Positions 32,192 through 40,852 of a DNA stretch of 64,000 nucleotides are shown one piece after another. Source of the DNA: Microbacterium sp. (GTDB lineage: Bacteria; Actinomycetota; Actinomycetes; Actinomycetales; Microbacteriaceae). Under the pieces are notes generated by a model. It was not told the DNA's origin and did no database searches. It saw nothing but the letters and a program-made list of their open reading frames with translations. Numbering within the stretch: position 1 is the first letter of the stretch; each line of letters opens with the position of its first letter. A program made the position numbers and the translations under genes. The stretch lies in NCBI RefSeq assembly GCF_017305435.1, contig NZ_JAFKIP010000005.1:1-64000 (forward strand), in the 5' to 3' direction.

Positions 32192-34327
32192 ATGACGTCC
32201 ACCTTCTCGTCGCGCCCGCTCGTCCGCCGATCTTCCGAGGAGCTCGGCATCCCCACCGCGGCACTTCTCGCACTCGCCGACCGGCTCGCCGAGGACGGCC
32301 TCGACCCGCACGCGCTGCTCGTGGCCCGTCGCGGCGAGGTGGCGTTCGAGACGGCCTGGGCGCCGTATCGACAGGACCGTCCGGCGCTCGTCTACTCGGC
32401 ATCCAAGACGTTCACGTCGCTCGCGATCGGCTTCCTGGCGGATGAGGGCCGGGTGTCCCTGGACGCCGCGGCCGCGGACCTGCTCGCGGTCGTGCCTCCG
32501 ACCGGCGCCCCCGTCATCACCGTTCGCCACCTGCTGACGATGAACACGGGCCACACGAGTGCGCAGATCGACGCGCTGGGAGAGGATCCGCGCGAGCTGC
32601 TCCACGTCACTCCCGAGCGTGAGCCCGGGACGCACTTCGCATACAGCTCACCCGCGACGCACGCGCTCTCGGCGATCGTCACGGCCCTCACGGGCGAGGC
32701 GCTGACGGCGTACCTGCGCCCGCGGCTGCTCGACCCGCTCGGGATCGGCGAGCGGTGGATGCGCTCGCGCGGAGGCGTCGAACACGGGGCATCCGGCTAC
32801 CACCTCACGGTCGAGGACCTCGCCCGCGTCGCGATCATGCTCGGTGCGGGCGGCGCCTTCGCCGGCGCGCAGGTCGCGCCGGCGTGGTACGTCGAGGAGA
32901 TGAGCCGGCCGTGGTCGGTCACCGCCTCCTTCGACGGGCCCGCGGCGGCCGCCGGCGAGGCGAACGACTGGGCGCTCGGCTACGGCTACCAGGTGTGGCG
33001 CAGCACGCACGGCTTCCGTCTGGACGGCGCGGCCGGCCAGTTCGGGCTCGTCATCCCCGAGCACGACCTCGTGCTCGCCTACCAGGGCGCGACGGCGGAC
33101 ACGCAGGCGACGCTGCGGGCGTTCTGGGCCTTCGTCGACGCCGTCGCGGTCGCGGAGGCCGCGGGCGGAGCGGGCTCGCCTGCTGCCGGTGCCGCCGGGG
33201 CGGCCCTGCCCGCGCCGTCCGAGGCGCGCGACACGTGGGACGCCCGCGATCGCATCGCGCTCTGGCCGGGCGAGGCGCCGTCCGCGGAAGAGGGCCTCAC
33301 GCTCGTCGACACGGGAGACGGCTGGTCGCTGACCCTGCCCGACGTCGGTGAGCTCCCCGTCGCGACCCGGTGGACGGAGATCCTGTTCCGAAAGCAGGCC
33401 GAACCGGCCGCATCGGCCGCCACAGGGGTCGGGGGCGACGATTCCGCCTGCGTTCGGAACGGCGAAGCCGACCGCCTGCACCTCGCGACGCGCGGCGAGA
33501 CCCGCCCCGACGGCTCCGTGCTCGTGCACGTCGTCGACACGACGTCGCCGCATCGCATGATCGTCACGCGCGACGCCGCCGGCGCGGTGACGGCCGGGTG
33601 GCACGTGCCGCCACTGGCGAACGGATGGGAGGGGCTGCAGGTCCCGGCATCCGTCGCCGAGGCGAGAGGCACGACGACGACGGATGCCGCGGCGCTCCTC
33701 CTCGACATGGACGGCACGCTCGTCGACTCGACGGCCGTCGTCGAGCGGCTGTGGACGCAGTGGTCGATCGAGCACGGCGTCGACCCCGCGCGCACCCTCG
33801 CGATCATCCACGGGCGTCAGGGGCAGGACTCGATGGCGCTCCTCCTCCCCGACCGCCCCCACGAGATCAACCTCGCGGAGAACCGCGAGCTGCTCGTCGC
33901 CGAGACGGCGCAGACCGAGGGGGTCGTCGCGATCCCCGGAGCCGCGGCTCTGCTCGGAGCCCTTGAGGGACTGCCGCACGCGCTCGTCACCTCCGCCACC
34001 CGTGAGCTCGCGCAGGCGCGCATGGATGCCGCGGGCCTCGCGATGCCGCCGCTCGCCGTCACCGCGGAGGACGTCGCCCGCAGCAAGCCCGACCCCGAGG
34101 GATTCGTCGCCGCGGCCCGCGCTCTCGGCGTCGAGCCGGCCGCCTGCATCGTCGTCGAGGACTCGGCCAACGGCATCGCGGCGGGCCTTGCCGCCGGGAT
34201 GCGCGTCATCGGCGTCGGCCCGCACGCCGCGGCGGCCGGGCCGACCTGGGCGGTGGCGGATGCCACGGGCATCCAGGTCTCGCCCATTCCGGACGGCGCG
34301 GGCGTGCGCGTCTCGATCGCGGGGTGA
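32192..34327 (+). CDS. Fusion: beta-lactamase-like serine hydrolase + HAD phosphatase
   Basis: 711 residues, one uninterrupted frame. Residues about 15-320 are a class C beta-lactamase/esterase-like hydrolase: LVYSASKTFTSLAIGFLADE with Ser 69-x-x-Lys 72, then FAYSSPATHALSAIV (Tyr-x-x motif) and a C-terminal HGFRLDGAAGQFG. Residues about 370-490 form a C-terminal beta domain. From about 500 a HAD-IA phosphatase follows: LLDMDGTLVDST (Asp 505 and 507), SATRELAQARMDAAG, SKPDPEGFVAAA and VVEDSANGIAAGLAAG. The HAD half resembles sugar-phosphatases. TAGGGT is 6 nt before the ATG. The joint substrate is unknown. Confidence 0.88.
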   Translation: MTSTFSSRPLVRRSSEELGIPTAALLALADRLAEDGLDPHALLVARRGEVAFETAWAPYRQDRPALVYSASKTFTSLAIGFLADEGRVSLDAAAADLLAVVPPTGAPVITVRHLLTMNTGHTSAQIDALGEDPRELLHVTPEREPGTHFAYSSPATHALSAIVTALTGEALTAYLRPRLLDPLGIGERWMRSRGGVEHGASGYHLTVEDLARVAIMLGAGGAFAGAQVAPAWYVEEMSRPWSVTASFDGPAAAAGEANDWALGYGYQVWRSTHGFRLDGAAGQFGLVIPEHDLVLAYQGATADTQATLRAFWAFVDAVAVAEAAGGAGSPAAGAAGAALPAPSEARDTWDARDRIALWPGEAPSAEEGLTLVDTGDGWSLTLPDVGELPVATRWTEILFRKQAEPAASAATGVGGDDSACVRNGEADRLHLATRGETRPDGSVLVHVVDTTSPHRMIVTRDAAGAVTAGWHVPPLANGWEGLQVPASVAEARGTTTTDAAALLLDMDGTLVDSTAVVERLWTQWSIEHGVDPARTLAIIHGRQGQDSMALLLPDRPHEINLAENRELLVAETAQTEGVVAIPGAAALLGALEGLPHALVTSATRELAQARMDAAGLAMPPLAVTAEDVARSKPDPEGFVAAARALGVEPAACIVVEDSANGIAAGLAAGMRVIGVGPHAAAAGPTWAVADATGIQVSPIPDGAGVRVSIAG

Positions 34328-34343
34328 TGCCCGCGGCCCGTTC

Positions 34344-34373
34344 TTGACACATCTGGGCGTGCGCCTGCATACT
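34344..34373 (+). promoter_or_regulatory. Promoter of the beta-glucoside PTS operon
   Basis: TTGACA (34344-34349) and CATACT (34368-34373) are 18 nt apart, one of the best sigma-70-type promoters in the window. It precedes a leader with a perfect 8-bp hairpin (CGCGGAGC 34379-34386 with GCTCCGCG 34391-34398) and the antiterminator target. Confidence 0.75.
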
Positions 34374-34399
34374 GTCCTCGCGGAGCGTGGGCTCCGCGA

Positions 34400-34427
34400 G
34401 GATTGTTACTGCACGGCAGGCGAGACC
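34400..34427 (+). promoter_or_regulatory. Ribonucleic antiterminator (RAT) for a BglG/LicT protein
   Basis: The leader reads GGATTGTTACTGC, ACG, GCAGGCGAGACC. This matches the BglG/LicT RAT consensus (GGATTGTTACTG...GCAGGCAAAACC) with two changes. The 3' end of the RAT (34423-34427) is also the 5' arm of the following terminator, so binding of the antiterminator protein prevents terminator formation. The protein is encoded 2 kb downstream at 36505. Confidence 0.92.
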
Positions 34428-34460
34428 TCCTCTACGGATGCGTAGTGCGAGGTCTTTTTT
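34423..34460 (+). terminator. Conditional intrinsic terminator in the PTS leader
   Basis: AGACCTC (34423-34429) pairs with GAGGTCT (34449-34455), followed by six T residues (34455-34460). It overlaps the RAT by five bases, giving a transcription-attenuation switch before the EIIBCA gene. Confidence 0.9.
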
Positions 34461-34509
34461 GTTGCCCGGCAGGCGAGACTTCGGACGTCTTCCAATGAAG
34501 GAGAACACC

Positions 34510-36447
34510 GTGAGCACAACCACGACGGACGCGGCGCTTGCGCGGCGCATCGGCGACCTCGTCGGCGGCCCCGCCAACGTCGCCTCTGTCCACAACTGCA
34601 CCACTCGGCTGCGCTTCGTCGTCCGCGACGACGGCAAGGTCGACTACGAAGGGCTGTCGCAGACGCCCGGCGTCATCCAGGCGGTGAAGGCGGGCGGACA
34701 GGTGCAGGTCGTCATCGGGACGCATGTGGATCGAGTACGTGACGACCTGGTCGGACTTCCGGGCTGGTCGGCAATGGGCGATGGCGCGGCCGAAGGCGCG
34801 GGAAAGCGTCGGCCCCTCGACGTCGTCTTCGACTTCCTCGGCGCGACATTCCAGCCGTTGATCCCCGCCATCACGGGCGCCGCACTCGTGCAGGTGCTCG
34901 TGCTGCTGCTGACGCAGTTCGGCTGGCTCGCCGCCGACAGCCCGACGGCCGGGGTGATGACGGCGGCCGGAAACGCCATCTTCTACTTCCTCCCGGTCTT
35001 CGCGGCGTTCACGGCATCGCGCAAACTCGGAGCGAATCCGTTCGTCGGCGCCGCGATCGCCGCCGCGCTGCTGCACCCCGCGTTCACGGCGCTCGGCGCG
35101 CAGGGCACGCAGGTCCAGGCGTTCGGCCTGCCGCTGTTCCTGTACTCGTATGCGAGCTCGATGTTCCCCGCATTGATGCTGGCGCTCGCTCTGGGCGGCC
35201 TCGACCGTCTGCTCAAGCGCTACCTGCCGCGGGCGCTGCAGCAGGTGTTCGTCCCGACGATCGAGATCCTCGTCCTCGTTCCCGCCACCGCGCTCGTCTT
35301 CGGGCCCATCGGCGTCCTGTTCGGCAATGTGATCGGCGATGGCCTCGCGTGGCTCAGCGGCAACGTGCCTTTCGCGTTCTACGTGATCGTTCCGGCGCTG
35401 TGGATCTTCCTCGTCTCGATGGGCATCCATTGGGCGCTGATCTCGATCGCCCTCGTCGAGCTCGCCGCCGGCAAGAGCGTGATCCTGGGAGCTGCGTTCG
35501 GGTACCAGTACGCGATGTTCGGAGTCGCGCTCGGGATGGTGATCCTCGCCGCCCGCCAGCGGAACAAGAAGCTGCGTGACACGGCGGTTGCCGCGACGAT
35601 CTCGGTCGGCGTCGGCGGGATCACCGAGCCCACACTGTACGGGCTCGTGCTGCCGTACCGCCGGGTGCTCGCGATCGAGATGATCTCGGCCGCGGCATCC
35701 GGACTCGTCCTCGGCCTGTTCAGCACGTTCGCGATCGGCTTCAGCCCGGCGCCGATCCTCGCGCTTCCTCTCCTGTCGCCCACGCTCGGGGCCGTGCTCG
35801 CCCTCGTGGTCGGGCTCGCTCTTCCCATCATCCTGCTGCAGGTGTGGGGCTTCCAGAAGAAGGGCGCCGCGGAAGCCGTGGATGCTGCGGATGCCGGCGA
35901 TGCCGCCGCATCGGCGACGCGCGGCACCGGGTCGGCAGGCGTCGGATTCCGCGGCCTCGTCGACACCGGAACGCGCACCGCGACGGTGATCGTCGTCGCG
36001 CCCATCGAGGGCGAGGTCATCCCTCTCGCGAAGGTGCCCGATCCGATCTTCGCGGGGTCGCTCATCGGTCCCGGTGTCGCGATCGCCCCGTCGGCGACGG
36101 CCGACCGCGTCGTGGCGCCCGTCAGCGGCGTCGTCGTCGCCGCACCCGTGAGCGGGCACGCCGTCGGTCTGCGGGCCGACGACGGCACCGAGCTGCTCAT
36201 CCATGTCGGCATCGATACCGTGAAGCTGAACGGGGAGCACTTCACGCTCGTCGTCGGCCAGGGCGATCATGTCGAAGCCGGGCAGCCGCTGATCCGGTTC
36301 GACGCCGCGGCGATCGCCGCAGCCGGCTATTCGCTGGTCACACCGGTCGTCGTCACCAACATCGCCGGCGACCAGCGCGTCGTCGACGTCGCCGAAGGCG
36401 TCGTCAGCGAAGGCGCCGCCCTCTTCACCGTCAACCCCGCGGGGTAG
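34510..36447 (+). CDS. PTS beta-glucoside-type transporter EIIBCA
   Basis: 645 residues, order B-C-A as in BglF. EIIB carries the phosphocysteine in VHNCTTRLRF (Cys about 30). EIIC spans about 100-455 with ten membrane segments and GGITEPTLYGLVLPYRR, the glucoside-family motif. EIIA (about 490-645) has LLIHVGIDTVKLNGEHF with the phosphohistidine about 565. Imports and phosphorylates a beta-glucoside. The GTG at 34510 has AAGGAG 6 nt upstream, preferred over an ATG at 34495. Expression depends on the RAT/terminator in its leader. Confidence 0.94.
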   Translation: MSTTTTDAALARRIGDLVGGPANVASVHNCTTRLRFVVRDDGKVDYEGLSQTPGVIQAVKAGGQVQVVIGTHVDRVRDDLVGLPGWSAMGDGAAEGAGKRRPLDVVFDFLGATFQPLIPAITGAALVQVLVLLLTQFGWLAADSPTAGVMTAAGNAIFYFLPVFAAFTASRKLGANPFVGAAIAAALLHPAFTALGAQGTQVQAFGLPLFLYSYASSMFPALMLALALGGLDRLLKRYLPRALQQVFVPTIEILVLVPATALVFGPIGVLFGNVIGDGLAWLSGNVPFAFYVIVPALWIFLVSMGIHWALISIALVELAAGKSVILGAAFGYQYAMFGVALGMVILAARQRNKKLRDTAVAATISVGVGGITEPTLYGLVLPYRRVLAIEMISAAASGLVLGLFSTFAIGFSPAPILALPLLSPTLGAVLALVVGLALPIILLQVWGFQKKGAAEAVDAADAGDAAASATRGTGSAGVGFRGLVDTGTRTATVIVVAPIEGEVIPLAKVPDPIFAGSLIGPGVAIAPSATADRVVAPVSGVVVAAPVSGHAVGLRADDGTELLIHVGIDTVKLNGEHFTLVVGQGDHVEAGQPLIRFDAAAIAAAGYSLVTPVVVTNIAGDQRVVDVAEGVVSEGAALFTVNPAG

Positions 36448-36461
36448 CCCCCGTCCGCTCG

Positions 36462-36493
36462 CTGCGGCCGCCGGCACCGACCGGCGGCCGCAG
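36462..36493 (+). other. Strong intergenic hairpin between EIIBCA and the antiterminator gene
   Basis: CTGCGGCCGCCGG (36462-36474) pairs perfectly with CCGGCGGCCGCAG (36481-36493), loop CACCGA. No T run follows and the ribosome site of the next gene (AGGGAG) lies just beyond. It could slow decay of the upstream mRNA or partially terminate, lowering antiterminator dosage. Confidence 0.6.
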
Positions 36494-36504
36494 AGGGAGT
36501 AGCC

Positions 36505-37356
36505 ATGCGCACCATCACGAAGATCTTCAACAACAACATCATCAGCGCCGTCGACGCCGACGGCGAGGACGTCATCCTCGTCGGAGCCGGCGTCGGCTAC
36601 CTCACCGCAAAGGGCGCGGCCGTCGACGAGGAGCGTGTCGAGCGTGAGTTCCACCTCACCGGCGTCGCCCGCAGCGGAGCTTTTCGCGTGCTGCTCGAGG
36701 TGCCGTACCCCGTGCTGCGCGCAACCTCACGCGTGTCGGAGATGCTCGCCAGAACGTATGGAGTGCATCTGCCGGCGACCGTGGAGGTGGGTCTCGCCGA
36801 CCATCTCGCGTCGTCGATCCGACGCATGGACGAAGGCATCCCGCTCTACAACTCGATGCTGTGGGAGACGAAGATGACCTACCCCTCCGAGTTCGCGATC
36901 GCTCTGCACGCGCTCGAGGTCGTCCACGAGGAGCTCGGTCGAAAGCTGCCGCTCGACGAAGCCGGGTTCATCACCCTCCATCTCGTCAACGCCGGGCTCG
37001 TCGGAGATCCCGGCCGTGCGATGACTCTGGGCGCCACCATCCGCGCGATCATCGACATCGTCAGGGAGGACGTCGGCATCGACGTCGACGGATCGACGAC
37101 GGCGAGCGCGCGCTTCCTCACGCACATCAAGTTCGTCGTGCAGCGTCTCACCCGCGGTCGCGCGCACCACGGCGCCGCCGACGACTACTACCAGCGGCTC
37201 ATCGCCGAGAACCCTGACATGTACGCCTGCGTCCAGCACATCGGCCGCTACCTGGACGACACCTTCGATGCGGGCATCACCGACGAAGAGCGCATCTATC
37301 TGCTGCTTCACCTCATCACTCTGCGCGACGAGCAGCAGCGCGCGGCCGACGACTGA
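36505..37356 (+). CDS. BglG/LicT-family transcription antiterminator
   Basis: 283 residues. The RNA-binding CAT domain occupies the first ~55 (MRTITKIFNNNIISAVDADG, then ILVGAGVGYLTAKG). PRD1 (about 65-170) has LADHLASSIRRM and ITLHLVNAG; PRD2 (about 175-280) has LTHIKFVVQRLTRG and LLLHLITLRDEQ. Conserved His residues are targets of PTS phosphorylation: EIIB inhibits without substrate and HPr activates under carbon need. It should bind the RAT at 34400 and permit its own operon's expression. Spacing after EIIBCA is 57 nt and includes a hairpin. Confidence 0.95.
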   Translation: MRTITKIFNNNIISAVDADGEDVILVGAGVGYLTAKGAAVDEERVEREFHLTGVARSGAFRVLLEVPYPVLRATSRVSEMLARTYGVHLPATVEVGLADHLASSIRRMDEGIPLYNSMLWETKMTYPSEFAIALHALEVVHEELGRKLPLDEAGFITLHLVNAGLVGDPGRAMTLGATIRAIIDIVREDVGIDVDGSTTASARFLTHIKFVVQRLTRGRAHHGAADDYYQRLIAENPDMYACVQHIGRYLDDTFDAGITDEERIYLLLHLITLRDEQQRAADD

Positions 37357-37377
37357 CCTCACCCCGAAAGGACCGAC

Positions 37378-38184
37378 ATGCCCCGACTCATCGTGCAGGC
37401 CGACGACATCGCCATCACGCACGGCACCACCCTCGGCATCCTCGACGCCATCACCGACGGAATCGTGCGTGCGACCGGCATCTTCACGAACCGTCCGGAT
37501 GCCGCGTTCGCGGCCGAACGCCTGCGAGAGCTCGAGGGGGTGGATGTCGGGATCGACCTGAACTTCGTCACGGGCCGGCCCCTCCTTCCCACCGGTCGCG
37601 TTCCCGATCTCGTCAACGCGGATGGCGCGTTCCGCAGCTCCGGGCAGATCCGCATGGCGTTCCACGCGGCGCACACCGCCGATCTCGTCACGGCGTTCGA
37701 GCGCGAACCGTTCGACGCGGAGCAGACGCTCGCCGAAGCACACGCACAGGTCGATCGGTTCGTCGAGCTCATGGGTCGACCCCCCGCCTACGTGCACCCC
37801 CACTCCCTCGTCTCCGCCGCCAGCGACGAGGTCGTGCGACAGGTCGGAGCGGAGCTGGGCGTCCCGTACGTCGACGACCTCTACCGCGACGGCACGATCC
37901 CGCTCCTTCCGAACGATTGGTACGCGACGCCGTTCCCGTGGGAGGCGCAGGCCGCAGCGGATGCGGTTGGCGCTCTGAAGCGAATGCTGCCCGCGATCAC
38001 CTCCAACGACCTGAGCCTGCTCATCGTGCATCCCGGCTACGTCGATGCAGAGATCTTGGAGGTCAGCACCTATTCGATCATCCGCGCGCGCGACCTCGAA
38101 CTGGTCACCGCACCGGAGTCGCGTCTGCTGCTGCGGGATGCCGGCGTCGAGATCGTGAGCTTCTCCGGCGCCGGGCTGCTCTGA
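37378..38184 (+). CDS. YdjC/ChbG-like carbohydrate deacetylase with altered metal ligand
   Basis: 268 residues. YdjC-type core: LIVQADDIAITHGTTLGILD (Asp 9/10 pair), a VHPHS motif (His 140, 142) and LIVHPGYVD. In ChbG the motif G.HLNL supplies a zinc ligand; here it reads VGIDLNF, Asp 60 in the place of His. It ends the PTS operon, 21 nt after the antiterminator gene, and may deacetylate the imported sugar phosphate; in enteric bacteria ChbG deacetylates chitobiose phosphate. The ligand change makes activity uncertain. Confidence 0.82.
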   Translation: MPRLIVQADDIAITHGTTLGILDAITDGIVRATGIFTNRPDAAFAAERLRELEGVDVGIDLNFVTGRPLLPTGRVPDLVNADGAFRSSGQIRMAFHAAHTADLVTAFEREPFDAEQTLAEAHAQVDRFVELMGRPPAYVHPHSLVSAASDEVVRQVGAELGVPYVDDLYRDGTIPLLPNDWYATPFPWEAQAAADAVGALKRMLPAITSNDLSLLIVHPGYVDAEILEVSTYSIIRARDLELVTAPESRLLLRDAGVEIVSFSGAGLL

Positions 38185-38210
38185 GTCCGCGACACCGCGA
38201 GCGACGCGGC

Positions 38211-39131
38211 CTACTCGCCCGGCTTGACCGGCGCGTGCCCTTCGGCGAACGAGAGGTTCCGCCCGAACGCCTTGCCGATGAGGAGCACGACGCCGACGAT
38301 GACGAGTCCCCAGGCGAGCCCGACCACAGCGGACACGAGCGTGTTGCCGAGCCAGACGACGACGGCGCCGGCCGGCTCGAGCGCGTGTTCGACGGCGTGC
38401 AGCAGATCGATCGGGGCGTGCCAGCCGACCTCGCCGAGATTCTGCAGCACGAGGTGGCCACCGACCCACAGCATGGCGACGGTGCCGACGATCGAGATCA
38501 CGCGGAACACCGTCGGCATGGAACGGACGACTCCCTCGCCGAACCGTCGGAGGCCCGGGGCATCCCCGGTCGCCATCTTCAGGCCGATGTCGTCGAGCTT
38601 CACGAGCAGGGCGACGGCGCCGTAGACGAGGGCTGTCATGGCGAGAGCGATGATCGCGAGGACGGCCAGGCGCATCCAGAAGCCGAGGCTCGGGTCGATC
38701 GCGGCGAGGCCGATCAGCATGATCTCGGCCGAGAGGATCAGGTCGGTGCGGACGGCGCCCGCGACGAGACGCTTCTCGTCGCGCGCTCCCTCCTCGCCGT
38801 CATGACCGCCGTGGTGGAAGCCGAACCACTCGAGCACCTTCTCTGCGCCCTCGAAGCACAGGTAGCTGCCGCCCACGATCAGCAGCCACGGCAGCACCCA
38901 CGGCGCGAAAGCGGTGAGCAGCAGCGCGATCGGGATGATCACGAGGAACTTGTTCGCGAGCGATCCGAGCGCGATGCGCCCGACGACCGGCAGCTCGCGC
39001 GCGGGCGACAGGCCCTGCACGTACTGGGGCGTGACGGCGGCATCGTCGATGACGACGCCGGCCGACTTCGCGGAGGCTTTGAGCGCGGCGCTCAGGATGT
39101 CGTCGACAACAGCGAGCAGACCCACGGACAT
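38211..39131 (-). CDS. DUF808 (YedI-like) membrane protein
   Basis: 306 residues. MSVGLLAVVDDILSAALKAS and DDAAVTPQYVQGLSPARELP are the DUF808 landmarks, with SLANKFLVIIPIALLLTAFA as first strong membrane segment and a His-rich FGFHHGGHDGEEG loop. Family of unknown function. Choosing ATG 39131 over the GTG three codons upstream places TACTGT 7 nt before the start (leaderless); the GTG would overlap that hexamer. Confidence 0.88.
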   Translation of the reverse strand: MSVGLLAVVDDILSAALKASAKSAGVVIDDAAVTPQYVQGLSPARELPVVGRIALGSLANKFLVIIPIALLLTAFAPWVLPWLLIVGGSYLCFEGAEKVLEWFGFHHGGHDGEEGARDEKRLVAGAVRTDLILSAEIMLIGLAAIDPSLGFWMRLAVLAIIALAMTALVYGAVALLVKLDDIGLKMATGDAPGLRRFGEGVVRSMPTVFRVISIVGTVAMLWVGGHLVLQNLGEVGWHAPIDLLHAVEHALEPAGAVVVWLGNTLVSAVVGLAWGLVIVGVVLLIGKAFGRNLSFAEGHAPVKPGE

Positions 39132-39223
39132 GCGATTCACAGTACCGGCTCGAGCGACGGGGCCGGGATGCGGCTTTGACGGGGCTTGCCGACGTCGAAT
39201 CGATTCGATAGAGTGGATGCCGT

Positions 39224-39243
39224 GGCGCTCCGTTCGGAGCGCC
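39224..39243 (+). other. Leader hairpin upstream of the MATE gene
   Basis: GGCGCTCC-GTTC-GGAGCGCC is a perfect 8-bp stem with a tetraloop, about 50 nt before the MATE start. TTGACG (39176-39181) upstream may be a -35, but the spacing to TAGAGT (39209-39214) is too long for certainty. It does not match a riboswitch class I know. Confidence 0.5.
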
Positions 39244-39295
39244 CTTCGCTGTTTCCGCGGCAGTTCGCCCTCCCCCCGAACCCCCAGAAAGCCTC

Positions 39296-40825
39296 ATGTC
39301 CCGTACCCTCACCACCGGCAGCCCGTGGCGCGTCATCCTCGCTTTCTCGGTGCCGCTGCTGATTGGCAACGTCGTCCAGCAGCTGTACCAGTTCGTCGAT
39401 GCGATCGTCGTCGGGCGCCTCCTCGGCGTCGACGCGCTCGCGGCCGTGGGTGCGACGGGCGCGCTGCTGTTCCTGCTCCTCGGGTTCACGTGGGGCTTGA
39501 CGAGCGGCTTCGCGATCCCGACCGCGCAGGCGTTCGGCGCGCGCGACTTCGCCGCTGTGCGACGGTCAGTCGCGACGGGCGCGCTGCTGTCGGGGGCGAT
39601 CACGATCGTGCTGACCGTGTTCGCGCCGATGTTCGCGGGGCCGATCCTGGTTCTCCTGCAGACTCCTGCTGAGCTCCTGCCCGGCGCGACGGTGTTCGCG
39701 CAGATCAGCTTCCTCGGCACGGGCGCGATCGTCGCGTTCAACTTCCTCGCGTCGATCATCCGCGCGATCGGCGACTCGCGCACGCCGCTGATCTTCCTGA
39801 CGATCTCGTGCCTGCTCAATGCCGGGCTCGTGATCCTCATGGTCGGCCCCCTCGCGTGGGGCATCGCCGGCGCCGCGCTCGCGACCGTCGTCGCGCAGGC
39901 GGTATCGGTGGTGCTGTGCCTCGACTACGTGCGGCGGCGTGTCCCGGTGCTGCACGTGCGCCGCTTCGACTGGCGCGTGACGCGCGCCGACATCGCCGAG
40001 CACCTGCGGCTCGGTCTGCCGATGGGATTCCAGGCATCCATCATCGGCATCGGCACCCTCGCGGTGCAGATCGCCCTCAACACGCTCGGCGCCGACGCGG
40101 TCGCGGCGTACACGACGGCCTCGCGCGTCGACGGGCTCGCGGTGGCGCTCCTGCAGTCGCTGGGGCTCGCGGCATCGATGTATGCGGCGCAGAACCTCGG
40201 CGGACGCCGACCCGACCGGATCCGCCGCGGCGTCGTGCAGGCGGGGTGGATGGCGCTCGGGACGGGACTCGTGCTCGGCGCGCTGCTGATCGCGTTCGGC
40301 GGGTCGATGGTGCGCCTGTTCGTCGGCGACGAGTCCGAGCGTGTCGCCGAGCTCGCGACCCTGATGCTGCACGTGAACGGCTTCTGGTACTGGGCGCTCG
40401 CAATCCTGTTCATCCTGCGCGGATCGCTCCAGGGGCTCGGGTCGACCATCATCCCGACCGTGACGGGCGTCATCGAGCTCGTCATGCGCGTCGCCGCCGC
40501 GCTGCTGCTCGGGCACCTGCTCGGCTTCGAAGGCGTCGTCTGGTCGAACCCGCTCGCCTGGATCGGCGCGTGCGTCGTGCTCGTCCCCGCCTACGTCCGC
40601 GCGCATCGCGCCCTCGCGGCCATGCCCGTCGACCCGCTCGAGGTCACCGAGACGACCGCGATCCCCGTCATCGGCCCGACCGATGGGTCGATGGTGGTGG
40701 ATGCCGTCGTCACGGCATCCATGCCCGTCATCCCCCCGCAGGACGCGGGCCGCGGGCGAGCGGGCCGCCGCGGCGGGCTCGCCCGGACGCGCCGCCGGGA
40801 CCGCAAGGTCGGCAGCCGGGAGTAG
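39296..40825 (+). CDS. MATE-family multidrug/Na+ or H+ antiporter
   Basis: 509 residues. Twelve membrane segments in two six-helix halves; the start is PWRVILAFSVPLLIGNVVQQ, with LYQFVDAIVVGRLLGVDALA typical of NorM/DinF exporters, and GLPMGFQASIIGIGTLAVQ beginning the second half. The last ~70 residues are a Pro/Arg-rich cytosolic tail (GRGRAGRRGGLARTRRRDRK), longer than usual. AGAAAG is 5 nt before the ATG. Confidence 0.92.
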   Translation: MSRTLTTGSPWRVILAFSVPLLIGNVVQQLYQFVDAIVVGRLLGVDALAAVGATGALLFLLLGFTWGLTSGFAIPTAQAFGARDFAAVRRSVATGALLSGAITIVLTVFAPMFAGPILVLLQTPAELLPGATVFAQISFLGTGAIVAFNFLASIIRAIGDSRTPLIFLTISCLLNAGLVILMVGPLAWGIAGAALATVVAQAVSVVLCLDYVRRRVPVLHVRRFDWRVTRADIAEHLRLGLPMGFQASIIGIGTLAVQIALNTLGADAVAAYTTASRVDGLAVALLQSLGLAASMYAAQNLGGRRPDRIRRGVVQAGWMALGTGLVLGALLIAFGGSMVRLFVGDESERVAELATLMLHVNGFWYWALAILFILRGSLQGLGSTIIPTVTGVIELVMRVAAALLLGHLLGFEGVVWSNPLAWIGACVVLVPAYVRAHRALAAMPVDPLEVTETTAIPVIGPTDGSMVVDAVVTASMPVIPPQDAGRGRAGRRGGLARTRRRDRKVGSRE

Positions 40826-40852
40826 CCTCTCGTTCATGCGGAAGGGGTTTTC

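Noticed and set aside
34469-34480. Second RAT site
   Set aside because: GGCAGGCGAGAC is repeated after the terminator, but the 5' half (GGATTGTTACTG) is missing, so it cannot form the hairpin.
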